Origin: Deltaproteobacteria bacterium
Lineage (GTDB): Bacteria; Myxococcota_A; Polyangia; Polyangiales; Houyiibacteriaceae
Reading direction: 5' to 3'
Assembly: GCA_017644045.1 (NCBI GenBank)
Contig: JAEPMI010000015.1
Coordinates: forward strand, 206,501-270,500
Length of the DNA: 64,000 nt
Shown: positions 1 to 14,710 of the stretch, in pieces
Numbering within the stretch: the first letter of the stretch is position 1
Layout: each line of letters starts with the position of its first letter
The notes under the pieces: generated by a model
Database searches by the model: none
What the model was told of the DNA's origin: nothing
What the model saw: only the letters and a program-made list of their open reading frames with translations
Translations under genes and position numbers: made by a program

Positions 1-7648
<7,648 letters not shown>

Positions 7649-7758
7649 TCCGGTCCTCCCCGTGCCGAAGCACGTGAGTCCAACCATACAGGATTTTTGC
7701 GATGCGAGTATCGTTGCGGCGGAAGATTACAGCCGCTTCGTATCCGAAGGGTGGGCGC

Positions 7759-9063
7759 TCAGCCCTCGGCGACCATGGCGCGTACTCGGCTCATGGCCTC
7801 TTCGAGGATCGGCGTCGCGGGGCCGAAGCTGAAGCGAACGTGTCCCCGGAATCGGGAGGGCCGCCCCATCCGGCGCTTGCCGGGGTTCACATCGAAGAAG
7901 TGTCCCGGAACGGTGATGACCCGGCGATCGAGCGCGCGCTGGAAGAAGTCCTGACCGGTCCGAAGGCCCTCGGGGAGCCCGGAGACGTCGCCCCAGGCGT
8001 AGAAGGTCCCCTCGGGCTCGAGGTCGAAGCGGACACCGACCTCCTCGAGCCCCTTCATCAGCGCGGCGCGCTTGGAGCCGAAGGAGGCACGGATGGCGTC
8101 GGTCTCGGCGCTGACGTGCTCCTCGCCGAGGAGATCGATCGCGGCCCGCTGCATCGGTGCCGCGCCGCCGCCGTCCAGGAAGGAGCCGGCGCTGGCGATG
8201 GACTGGATCAGCGGCTTGGGACCCACGACCCAGCTCACGCGGAAGCCGGGATAGCGCCAGTTCTTCGTGAGCCCGTCGAAGACGACGATCGGATCACGGT
8301 CGACGTCCTCGACGTGGCTCGCGGCGCTCACGATCGGCTCGCCCTCGCGCCAGATGTAGTGCGAGTAGAACTCGTCCATCAGGAGCGCGCAGCCGAGCTC
8401 GCGCGCGACGGCGACCCAATCGGCGAGCTCGTCGCCGCCCACCAGCTTGCCGGTGGGGTTGCAGGGGTTGCTCATCAGGATCGCGCCGAGACCCCGGCCC
8501 ATGATCTCCCGGCGAAGCGCGTCGGCGCTGAAGGCGTAGCCTTCCTCGGGGTCGAGGAGGATCGGGATCGGCTGGAAGCGCCGGAAGACGTCGAGCAACT
8601 CCTCGTAGGCCGTGTAGTCCGGGAGGAAGTGGCCGAGGTGGACCGGCGCCACGGCGGCGCAGGCGCGCATGATGGCGACGCGTCCGCCGCCCTGGATGGC
8701 CACGTTCTCCGCCGAGTACTGGCTCTTCATCCCTCGGCGGTGCGTGCGGTTCATCATGTCCGCGACCGCCTCGCGGAGCTCCCAGAGACCCGCGACCGGG
8801 GCGTAGTCGAGGTCCGCCGACTCGATGGGGATCGTGCGCAGCCGCGGCGGGGCGCCCGGAATGTCGCTCGTGTCGGGCTGGCCCTGGCCGAGGTTGCACC
8901 AGCCTTCGGGTCCGCCGATCTCCGACGCCATCGAGAAGCCACGCTTCGCGGCCTCGCTCGAGACGTAGATCACGCCCGTGCGGGGCACGCGCCGGAAGGC
9001 ACCCCAGCCGTCGGGGGCGGGGGCCGCGGGGGAGGAGGCGAGCTGTTCGTCGGTGTCGGCCAT
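7759..9063 (-). CDS. PLP-dependent aminotransferase, class I/II
   Basis: A 434-residue fold-type I aminotransferase. Diagnostic features are the SNPCNPTGK stretch (about 197-205), the PLP-binding lysine in LTKNWRYPGFR (about 267), and the carboxylate-binding arginine in HVRFSFGP near the C-terminus (about 408). Length is normal for AspC/aminotransferase class I-II enzymes. The substrate cannot be told from sequence alone; such enzymes transfer an amino group from an amino acid to a 2-oxo acid in the cytoplasm. The start codon lies 25 bp from the GTG of the divergent FolB-cupin gene, and no clear Shine-Dalgarno site precedes it, so the message may have a very short leader. Confidence 0.9.
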   Translation of the reverse strand: MADTDEQLASSPAAPAPDGWGAFRRVPRTGVIYVSSEAAKRGFSMASEIGGPEGWCNLGQGQPDTSDIPGAPPRLRTIPIESADLDYAPVAGLWELREAVADMMNRTHRRGMKSQYSAENVAIQGGGRVAIMRACAAVAPVHLGHFLPDYTAYEELLDVFRRFQPIPILLDPEEGYAFSADALRREIMGRGLGAILMSNPCNPTGKLVGGDELADWVAVARELGCALLMDEFYSHYIWREGEPIVSAASHVEDVDRDPIVVFDGLTKNWRYPGFRVSWVVGPKPLIQSIASAGSFLDGGGAAPMQRAAIDLLGEEHVSAETDAIRASFGSKRAALMKGLEEVGVRFDLEPEGTFYAWGDVSGLPEGLRTGQDFFQRALDRRVITVPGHFFDVNPGKRRMGRPSRFRGHVRFSFGPATPILEEAMSRVRAMVAEG

Positions 9064-9074
9064 TGGAATTTGGC

Positions 9075-9082
9075 GCTATAGC
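9075..9082. promoter_or_regulatory. Palindromic -10-like site between divergent genes
   Basis: The 8-bp palindrome GCTATAGC sits centrally in the 25-bp gap between two divergent start codons. It offers a TATAGC -10-like hexamer on each strand, placed about 6 bases from the GTG on the plus strand and 11 bases from the ATG on the minus strand. No good -35 is visible on either side. This suggests, but does not show, divergent leaderless or near-leaderless transcription. Confidence 0.3.
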
Positions 9083-9088
9083 ACCGCT

Positions 9089-9862
9089 GTGACGACCCAC
9101 CACGGCACCGCACACCGGGACATCGTCCGGATCGAAGGCCTGACCGTCGACTGCGTGGTCGGCCTCTACCCGCACGAGCGCCACGCCTCGCAGCCGCTGC
9201 ACGTGGACCTGGCGATGACCCTCGACACCGAGCCCGCGGCGGTGAGCGAGCGGGTCAAGCGCACGGTCGACTACGCGGCCACGACGGCACAGGTCGTCTT
9301 CCTCCTGCGCTCTTGCCGCTTCCGGCTGCTCGAGACCGCGGCCCACACGCTGGCTCGCTACCTGCTCGCGCCGCCGGCGCCCGGCGAAGGTCGCGCCGCG
9401 CTGGCGGCCGTCGAGGTTCGCCTCCGCAAGCCCGGGGCGCTCCGGGGCTTCGCGACCCCTTCACTCACCATCGAGCGTGAGGCCGAGTGGTGCCAGCTCG
9501 TGCACGAAGAGAAGCCCTGGGGAACGGTCGACGTGATCCAGGAGACGAAGGACGCAGGGATCTACCGGCTCAACGTCGAGCCGGGCGGGACCATCCCGCT
9601 GCACGTCCACAAGCAGATGCGCGAGAGCGAGATGGTGCTGACCAAGGGGCTGCACTGCCAGGGCGAGCCTTGCCGGCCGGGCACCGTCCATCGCTGGCCG
9701 CGCGGGGCCAAGCACGTCTACGAGAACCCGACGAAGCGCTGGCAGTCGATCCTCTGCGTCGACCTGCCGCGCTTCGACCCGACCGACGAGGTCGAGGTCG
9801 AGGGCGAGCCCGACGACGTGCCGAGCGAGGCGCCCTGGGGGCCCCTCTCCGGTAGCCCCTGA
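9089..9862 (+). CDS. Dihydroneopterin aldolase-like (FolB) fused to a cupin domain
   Basis: A 257-residue protein with two domains. Residues about 10-125 match FolB: DIVRIEGLTVDCVVGLYPHE with the catalytic-region Glu, VDYAATT with the active-site Tyr, LLETAAHTLARYLL, and the Lys of RLRKPGA. FolB makes 6-hydroxymethyl-dihydropterin and glycolaldehyde from dihydroneopterin in folate synthesis. Residues about 135-235 form a small cupin: EKPWGTVDVI, IPLHVHKQM (metal-binding His pair), ESEMVL and a later VHRWPRGAKH. The cupin resembles the sugar-isomerase type. I chose the GTG start because FolB homology begins just after it. The fusion is unusual; the cupin could bind a pterin product or have an independent role. 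Confidence 0.8.
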   Translation: MTTHHGTAHRDIVRIEGLTVDCVVGLYPHERHASQPLHVDLAMTLDTEPAAVSERVKRTVDYAATTAQVVFLLRSCRFRLLETAAHTLARYLLAPPAPGEGRAALAAVEVRLRKPGALRGFATPSLTIEREAEWCQLVHEEKPWGTVDVIQETKDAGIYRLNVEPGGTIPLHVHKQMRESEMVLTKGLHCQGEPCRPGTVHRWPRGAKHVYENPTKRWQSILCVDLPRFDPTDEVEVEGEPDDVPSEAPWGPLSGSP

Positions 9863-9869
9863 CGAACGC

Positions 9870-10958
9870 TCACTCGTCGCAGGCGAGGCGGCCCACGCGC
9901 GCCGCGATCGGACCGACGAGCGCTTCGTAGCCCTCGGAACAGATCGACAGGAAGAGGCCGTCGAGCTGCTGGGTGAAGTCCACCATCCGTGGCGCCGGCA
10001 GGCCGCTGAGCGGGCCGTTGCGGCAGATCGGGAGGAAGGGGTTGGCCGTGAGCGTGGCCGCGAGGACCGCGTCCGGGTCGGTGGTGCCGAGCGGTGCGCC
10101 CGCGAGCGAACCCACCACGAGCTGATCGTCCGGTCGGAGCAGGCGCATGCCCTCGATGTACTTCGACACCGAGCCCGTCGGCTCGCGGCAGAAGGTCCGG
10201 CCGGCGATGGTGACGCAGTGCTCGATGCACGCGTCGTCGGGGGCGCCGGTGCAACGCGATTCGTCTTCCTCGTCGGTCATGAAGAGGATCACCAGCAGGC
10301 TGTCGGGCCGAAGGAAGCCCGCGTGGCGGGTGTCGCCCATGCCTTCGAGGGGGAACGGGGCGGTCGAGGGCAGCAGCGCACGGAGGGCGGTCGAGAAGAG
10401 GGCCTCGCTGCCGCTCGACCGCGACGTCGCGACGCATGAGACGTCGGTGGCGAACTCCTCGATGTCGTCGCCGCGGCGATAGGTCTGGAAGAGGGGATAG
10501 CGCGCGCCGCACTCGCTTCGGTCGCGGTCGCCCCGATCGGCCAGCTCACCGCTGCGGCCCGTCGGCGCGATGGCCACGTGCAGGTCCTCGACCGCCGCCC
10601 AGTCGGCGCTGCCGTCCCCGTCGAGGTCCGGCGGGGCGAGCAGGTCGCGCAGGAACCGGGGGATCTGCTCGTCGAGGCTCGCGAGCTCGTCGACCATCGA
10701 GCCGCTCGAGTCGAGCACGAAGAGCAGGTCCACCGGCTGGGCGCGGGAGCGACAGGGCCGCGGTGGTCTCGGTGGGTCGTCCACGTGTGGCACGAACGAG
10801 TCGGGCGGGCCGAGGTCGGTCGGCACCGGAGGGACGAACCCGTCCGGAACGAACGCGTCCGGGCGTGCGGGGGGCGGCGTCACGCCGGGCCCTTCGCTGA
10901 GGCCGCTCTTCGAGCCGCACGCTGCTACGAGCGCAATCAGTGGAACGAGTCGGCGCAT
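9870..10958 (-). CDS. VWA-domain lipoprotein
   Basis: A 362-residue lipoprotein: MRRLVPLIALVAACGS has a clear lipobox (LVAAC), followed by a Pro/Asp-rich linker. A von Willebrand factor A-like domain starts near residue 75, with VDLLFVLDSSGSM giving the MIDAS DxSxS at about 81 and a later LLVILFMTDEEDES. The DLDGDGSADW segment resembles a calcium loop. Cysteines in the second half probably form disulfides, consistent with export. Proteins of this layout are frequent in myxobacteria, but partners are unknown. I prefer the second ATG, since the upstream one adds Met-Pro-Cys-Pro before the signal peptide. The stop lies 7 bp from the stop of the convergent FolB-cupin gene. Confidence 0.85.
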   Translation of the reverse strand: MRRLVPLIALVAACGSKSGLSEGPGVTPPPARPDAFVPDGFVPPVPTDLGPPDSFVPHVDDPPRPPRPCRSRAQPVDLLFVLDSSGSMVDELASLDEQIPRFLRDLLAPPDLDGDGSADWAAVEDLHVAIAPTGRSGELADRGDRDRSECGARYPLFQTYRRGDDIEEFATDVSCVATSRSSGSEALFSTALRALLPSTAPFPLEGMGDTRHAGFLRPDSLLVILFMTDEEDESRCTGAPDDACIEHCVTIAGRTFCREPTGSVSKYIEGMRLLRPDDQLVVGSLAGAPLGTTDPDAVLAATLTANPFLPICRNGPLSGLPAPRMVDFTQQLDGLFLSICSEGYEALVGPIAARVGRLACDE

Positions 10959-11096
10959 GGGGCAGGGCACGCTAGCAACGAGTCGCGCGATCAGCCCGTG
11001 GTTTCCGATGCGGTTTCAATGATGGCAAACAAACACACGAGCACCGCACGCGCGGAGCGGTCGACACCGGTCGGCGTGGGCTGCCACGATGCGCCG

Positions 11097-11864
11097 ATGA
11101 TGTTCGACGGTTGGAAGGTGCTCGTCACCGGCGCGAGCCGCGGGATCGGCGCTGCGTGCGTGCGTGCGCTGCTCGACGGGGGAGCGCACGTCGCGTTGGT
11201 GGGGCGTCACCAGCGGGGCCTCGCGGAGGCAGCGGCCGGCTCGAGCCGCGCAGCGGTGGTGACCGCGGATCTCGCGGACGCGGACGCTCGCGCGAGCGCG
11301 GTGGATGGGGCCGTCGCTGGGCTGGGCGGCTTGGATGCCCTCGTGCTGGCGGCGGGCGTCGCGATGCACACGCCCTTCGAGGCCCTGACCGAGAGCGCGT
11401 TTCGACGGCAGCTGGAGCTGAACCTGCTGGCGCCATTGATGATGGTGCAGCAAGCGCTTCCGCACCTCCGCGCCGGGCGCGGCAGCGTGGTCTTCGTCGG
11501 TAGCACGCTCGCCGACCGGCCCGCCCCGACCACCACCGCCTACGCGGCGTCGAAGGCCGGGCTGCACAACGCGACTCGCCAGTTGGCCGCGGAGCTCGCG
11601 CCGGTGCGGGTGAACTGCGTCTCTCCCGGCGTGGTCGATACGGCGATGACCCGAGCCGTGCGGCTCTTGCCCGGCGAGTCCATGCCCGAAGGCGCGGAGC
11701 TCGAGGCGCGGGTGGAGGGACAGCTCGAAGCGCTACGCTCGCTCCATCCGCTCGAGCGACTGGGCACCCCGGAGGAGATCGCGGCCGCGGTCCTCCACCT
11801 GCTCGCGGCCGAGTGGACGACGGGGAGCATCCTCACCGTCGATGGCGGCCTCACGGCTCGCTGA
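11097..11864 (+). CDS. Short-chain dehydrogenase/reductase (SDR)
   Basis: A 255-residue classical SDR. The NAD(P)-binding Rossmann motif is TGASRGIG (residues 11-18), with LNLLAP for the structural Asn, Ser in VGSTLADRP, and the catalytic YAASK (Tyr149, Lys153). The C-terminal GSILTVDGG is typical of FabG-like enzymes. It is an NAD(P)H-dependent oxidoreductase of unknown substrate, probably an alcohol, sugar or acyl chain. The frame is open far upstream, but homology starts at the double Met chosen here. A lipoprotein gene follows 38 bp later. Confidence 0.9.
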   Translation: MMFDGWKVLVTGASRGIGAACVRALLDGGAHVALVGRHQRGLAEAAAGSSRAAVVTADLADADARASAVDGAVAGLGGLDALVLAAGVAMHTPFEALTESAFRRQLELNLLAPLMMVQQALPHLRAGRGSVVFVGSTLADRPAPTTTAYAASKAGLHNATRQLAAELAPVRVNCVSPGVVDTAMTRAVRLLPGESMPEGAELEARVEGQLEALRSLHPLERLGTPEEIAAAVLHLLAAEWTTGSILTVDGGLTAR

Positions 11865-11902
11865 GCGAGCAAGGATCCGGCGCGCCGCGCGTAGGATGCG
11901 GC

Positions 11903-12484
11903 ATGCAGCTACGACGGCCCCTGATGCTCTCGCTCGCCCTCGGCCTCGGCTGCGGTGACGACGGCCGCGTCGCCGACGACGCGGGCGGCTTCGCCGATGC
12001 TGCCAGCCCCCGGGACGGCGGCGGCATCGATGGTGGCGCGCGAGATGGAGGCAGGAGCGACGCGGGCGGCGATGCTGGGTCAGGCGACGTGGACGCATCC
12101 ATCGTCGACCTCGGGGTCGACGGCGGCTCACCGGACGGCGGTCCGCCCGATCTCGGTCCGCCCGACATGGGACCGACCGGGCCCGCGACCTACGACGTGC
12201 GCATCCTCGCCGATGGCTTCTGCGACATGCTCAGCTTCGACCCGGCGTCGATCAGCGTGCCGGCGGGGACCGAGTTCACGGTGAACTGGATCAACGCGAC
12301 CGGCTGCACGGAGATCGACATCGACATGAACGGCACCGTGCCGATCGTGCTCGGCCTCGAGTCCGGCAGCTCCTACCACGACACGATCCGCGAGTGGTGC
12401 GGCACCTACACGGGCACCTACACCTTCCGCGCGTACTACGCGCCGAGCTACCCCTTCACGCTCCCCGTCGACTGCGACGGGTGA
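11903..12484 (+). CDS. Small lipoprotein with cupredoxin-like C-terminal domain
   Basis: A 193-residue lipoprotein. The signal peptide MQLRRPLMLSLALGLGCGDD ends at a lipobox (LGLGC); about 75 Asp/Gly-rich linker residues follow. The C-terminal 90 residues read like a cupredoxin fold: LSFDPASISVPAGTEFTVNW is the usual strand pattern, followed by a WCGTYTGTYTFRAYYAP segment. The usual copper ligands of blue copper proteins (His, Cys, His, Met) are not clearly present, so copper binding is doubtful. Four cysteines may form disulfides. It is followed by a convergent gene only 4 bp away. Function unknown. Confidence 0.75.
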   Translation: MQLRRPLMLSLALGLGCGDDGRVADDAGGFADAASPRDGGGIDGGARDGGRSDAGGDAGSGDVDASIVDLGVDGGSPDGGPPDLGPPDMGPTGPATYDVRILADGFCDMLSFDPASISVPAGTEFTVNWINATGCTEIDIDMNGTVPIVLGLESGSSYHDTIREWCGTYTGTYTFRAYYAPSYPFTLPVDCDG

Positions 12485-12488
12485 GCGG

Positions 12489-13982
12489 TCACTCGCAGGG
12501 CGCGAGCCCCTCGCAGCGGAGGTCGCCGCCGGTGCTCACGTGTCCATCGTCGATGATGTACGGCGCGAGCGCCTCGCACTCGCACTGGGTGATGCCGACC
12601 ACGTTCGAGAGCCAGAGCCAGTAGGCGGTGGGAGGCGAGCTGAGCTCCAGCTCTTCCACTTCGGAGTTTGCCAACGTGAGGAAGTTGATCGTCGCTGCGT
12701 TCGGGATGGAGATGAGTGGGATGGCTGAGCTGCTGACCGATAGCTCGAGGAGCGACGTGCCGAGGAGGTACAGCGAAGGGGCCTGGCTATCGGAGACGGT
12801 GACGTGGGGGATGTGGTCGCTCGTATAACCTTCGACGGGGAGGGTCAGCGGCTGAGTGCTCACGAGATCCCAGACGTGGACCTCGACGACGTAGCGCAGA
12901 ATCGGCAGCTCGAACCCCGCTCCCCCTTGGATGAAGAGGTGTTGGACTCTCTCGAGGGCGTGCATCTCGGGCCTGATGTTGCCCAGCTCGATCCATTCGG
13001 CCTCCGCCAATCGCGGTGCGCGCAGCGTCGATGGTGCGTGTGCGCTCACATAGAGGTCTTCGATCGACACGAGCGATGCGAGGTCGAGGGTGCCGGAGAA
13101 GCCGGGACGCCTGTGAAATCTGAACGCTAGCGTCACGCTCTGCAGGCCGGAGAAGTCTCCTGCTGCTGCCAGCACGCCGATGCTCTCTGCCCGCTCGAGG
13201 GCGGGGGCGTTCACGGCCCCGTTGGTTTCGACGATGAGCCGGGTCACCGAGACCAGGCTCGGCAGGTCGACCGGAACGTCGGCGAAGCGCTCCGCGCCTT
13301 CCGGGGGGGCCTGGATGAACAGGTAGTCGGCCGCCTGGAGAGCGGGGAGCGCGATGCTCCGCGGGTGCAGGTTCCCGTCGGTCACCCGAACCAGGCCAGG
13401 CAGGTTCAGGTTACCGCCGCCGCCGATCTCCGTGGCGGAGACGAGCGACGGAAGGTTGCTCGTGCCGGAGAGACTGGCCGTCTCCACCTCGATGGGTGGG
13501 CTGGACAGCGTGCACTCGTTGCGGGTCGTGAGCGAAGTGACGTCGCGGAGACAGGGCATGGCGACTTCGAGTGGACCATCACGCGTGCCGAGCTCGAGAG
13601 TGCCGACGGAGCGCAGCCTCCGAAGCACGACCTCTCCGGTGACTCTGACCTCGAGCGTCCCTTCAACCGTCGTGACCGCGCTGGCTTCGGCGAGCGAGAC
13701 GGCATCCGTGATGACGAGGTCGCCGGTGTGAACGAGCTCCGGGTAGTCCGCGCACGCCACTGCCCCGGCGTCGGACGGCGTGAAGGCGTCGGCAGCGCTC
13801 GCGTCTCGGTCGCTCGCGTCGGGTCCGACCGCGAGGTCGGCGCCGCCATCGCGAATGGGCCCAGCGTCGCTCGCCGTCGCATCGGGGGCCGAGCTGGCGT
13901 CGGCTTCGGGTCCACCATCTCCGGGGCCCGACCACGACGAGCCGCAGCCGACGAGGAGCGCGGCGATCGCTAGAAGGCGCAC
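12489..13982 (-). CDS. Beta-rich (L-domain-like) lipoprotein
   Basis: A 497-residue lipoprotein starting at GTG; MRLLAIAALLVGCGS has the lipobox LLVGC, then an Asp/Ala-rich linker to about residue 75. The rest consists of irregular 20-25 residue units with the pattern LPSLVSVTRL, APALERAESI, LASLVSIEDL, which resembles receptor L-domain or leucine-rich beta-solenoid folds. A Cys cluster (QCECEAL, LRCEGLAPC) closes the C-terminus. Such proteins are abundant in Sandaracinus-like myxobacteria and are thought to be surface-exposed. No catalytic residues are recognisable. It probably binds a surface ligand, but this is inference from fold pattern only. Confidence 0.7.
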   Translation of the reverse strand: MRLLAIAALLVGCGSSWSGPGDGGPEADASSAPDATASDAGPIRDGGADLAVGPDASDRDASAADAFTPSDAGAVACADYPELVHTGDLVITDAVSLAEASAVTTVEGTLEVRVTGEVVLRRLRSVGTLELGTRDGPLEVAMPCLRDVTSLTTRNECTLSSPPIEVETASLSGTSNLPSLVSATEIGGGGNLNLPGLVRVTDGNLHPRSIALPALQAADYLFIQAPPEGAERFADVPVDLPSLVSVTRLIVETNGAVNAPALERAESIGVLAAAGDFSGLQSVTLAFRFHRRPGFSGTLDLASLVSIEDLYVSAHAPSTLRAPRLAEAEWIELGNIRPEMHALERVQHLFIQGGAGFELPILRYVVEVHVWDLVSTQPLTLPVEGYTSDHIPHVTVSDSQAPSLYLLGTSLLELSVSSSAIPLISIPNAATINFLTLANSEVEELELSSPPTAYWLWLSNVVGITQCECEALAPYIIDDGHVSTGGDLRCEGLAPCE

Positions 13983-14003
13983 GCGCTCACTCTGCCACAG
14001 CGA

Positions 14004-14672
14004 TCAGCGGACGGCTTCGAAGCTCTGGACCATCGCGGCGAAGGCTTCTTCGGCTTCGGTGACGGTCGACTTCGGGCCGAGAAGCTTGAAGAAGACCGGG
14101 CCGTCCGGGGCCTGGACGATCGCGCCGAGCAGGCGGGTGTCCGAGAGCGGCTCGCCGCCGCCCATGCCCATGCTCGAGGCGAAGGTGCCGCTGACGTCGA
14201 TGGTGGTGACCTCGAGGCCGCCGATGGTCTTGGTCTCCACGACCGGCTCGTCGCCGTCGCGGAACTGACCGGTCCAGCGCTCGACGTTCTCCTCGATGGA
14301 GCCGCCCATGCCGGGGAAGTGGAAGATGGTGAGGACGGCCTCGGTGTCACCTTCGCCGACGGCGTACTCGGCGTTGCGCATCGGCCGGGTGGGGCGGCGC
14401 CAGGTCAGCGGGTCGCCCGCCTGCCAGCGGAGGCCGGCGAGCTGGGGCGCGTTCTGATCGACGACCGGGGCGCGACCGCCCATGCCGCCGCTGGGCGCGG
14501 TGCCGCCGTGGCCACCGTGGGTCGGGGCCTGGCCCGCGTGGGGGTTCGCCGGCTCGGGCGTCGGAGCCTCGGGGGCCTCGCTGGCCTCCTCCTCCACGGG
14601 GGGAGGCTCGGGGCCACGGTCACAACCGAGGGCGAGGGCGAGGAGCACGGCGAGGGGGGTCAGTCGGGCCAT
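14004..14672 (-). CDS. Lipoprotein in the sigma/anti-sigma operon
   Basis: A 222-residue lipoprotein of unknown family. MARLTPLAVLLALALGC gives a lipobox (LALGC). A Pro/Glu linker and a Gly/His-rich segment (HAGQAPTHGGHGG) follow, then a globular domain of about 150 residues with LTWRRPTRPMRNAEYAV, AVLTIFHFPGMGGS and AIVQAPDGPVFFKLLGP. The His-rich part could bind metal. The gene lies 38 bp after the anti-sigma-like gene on the same strand and is probably the last gene of the operon driven by the sigma-autoregulated promoter near 17035. A role as envelope partner or stress effector of that circuit is inference. A longer frame reading into the neighbouring gene was rejected because the signal peptide fixes this start. 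Confidence 0.8.
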   Translation of the reverse strand: MARLTPLAVLLALALGCDRGPEPPPVEEEASEAPEAPTPEPANPHAGQAPTHGGHGGTAPSGGMGGRAPVVDQNAPQLAGLRWQAGDPLTWRRPTRPMRNAEYAVGEGDTEAVLTIFHFPGMGGSIEENVERWTGQFRDGDEPVVETKTIGGLEVTTIDVSGTFASSMGMGGGEPLSDTRLLGAIVQAPDGPVFFKLLGPKSTVTEAEEAFAAMVQSFEAVR

Positions 14673-14710
14673 GCCCGGGATGATGCCCCCCTCACGGTGG
14701 GGCGCAACCC

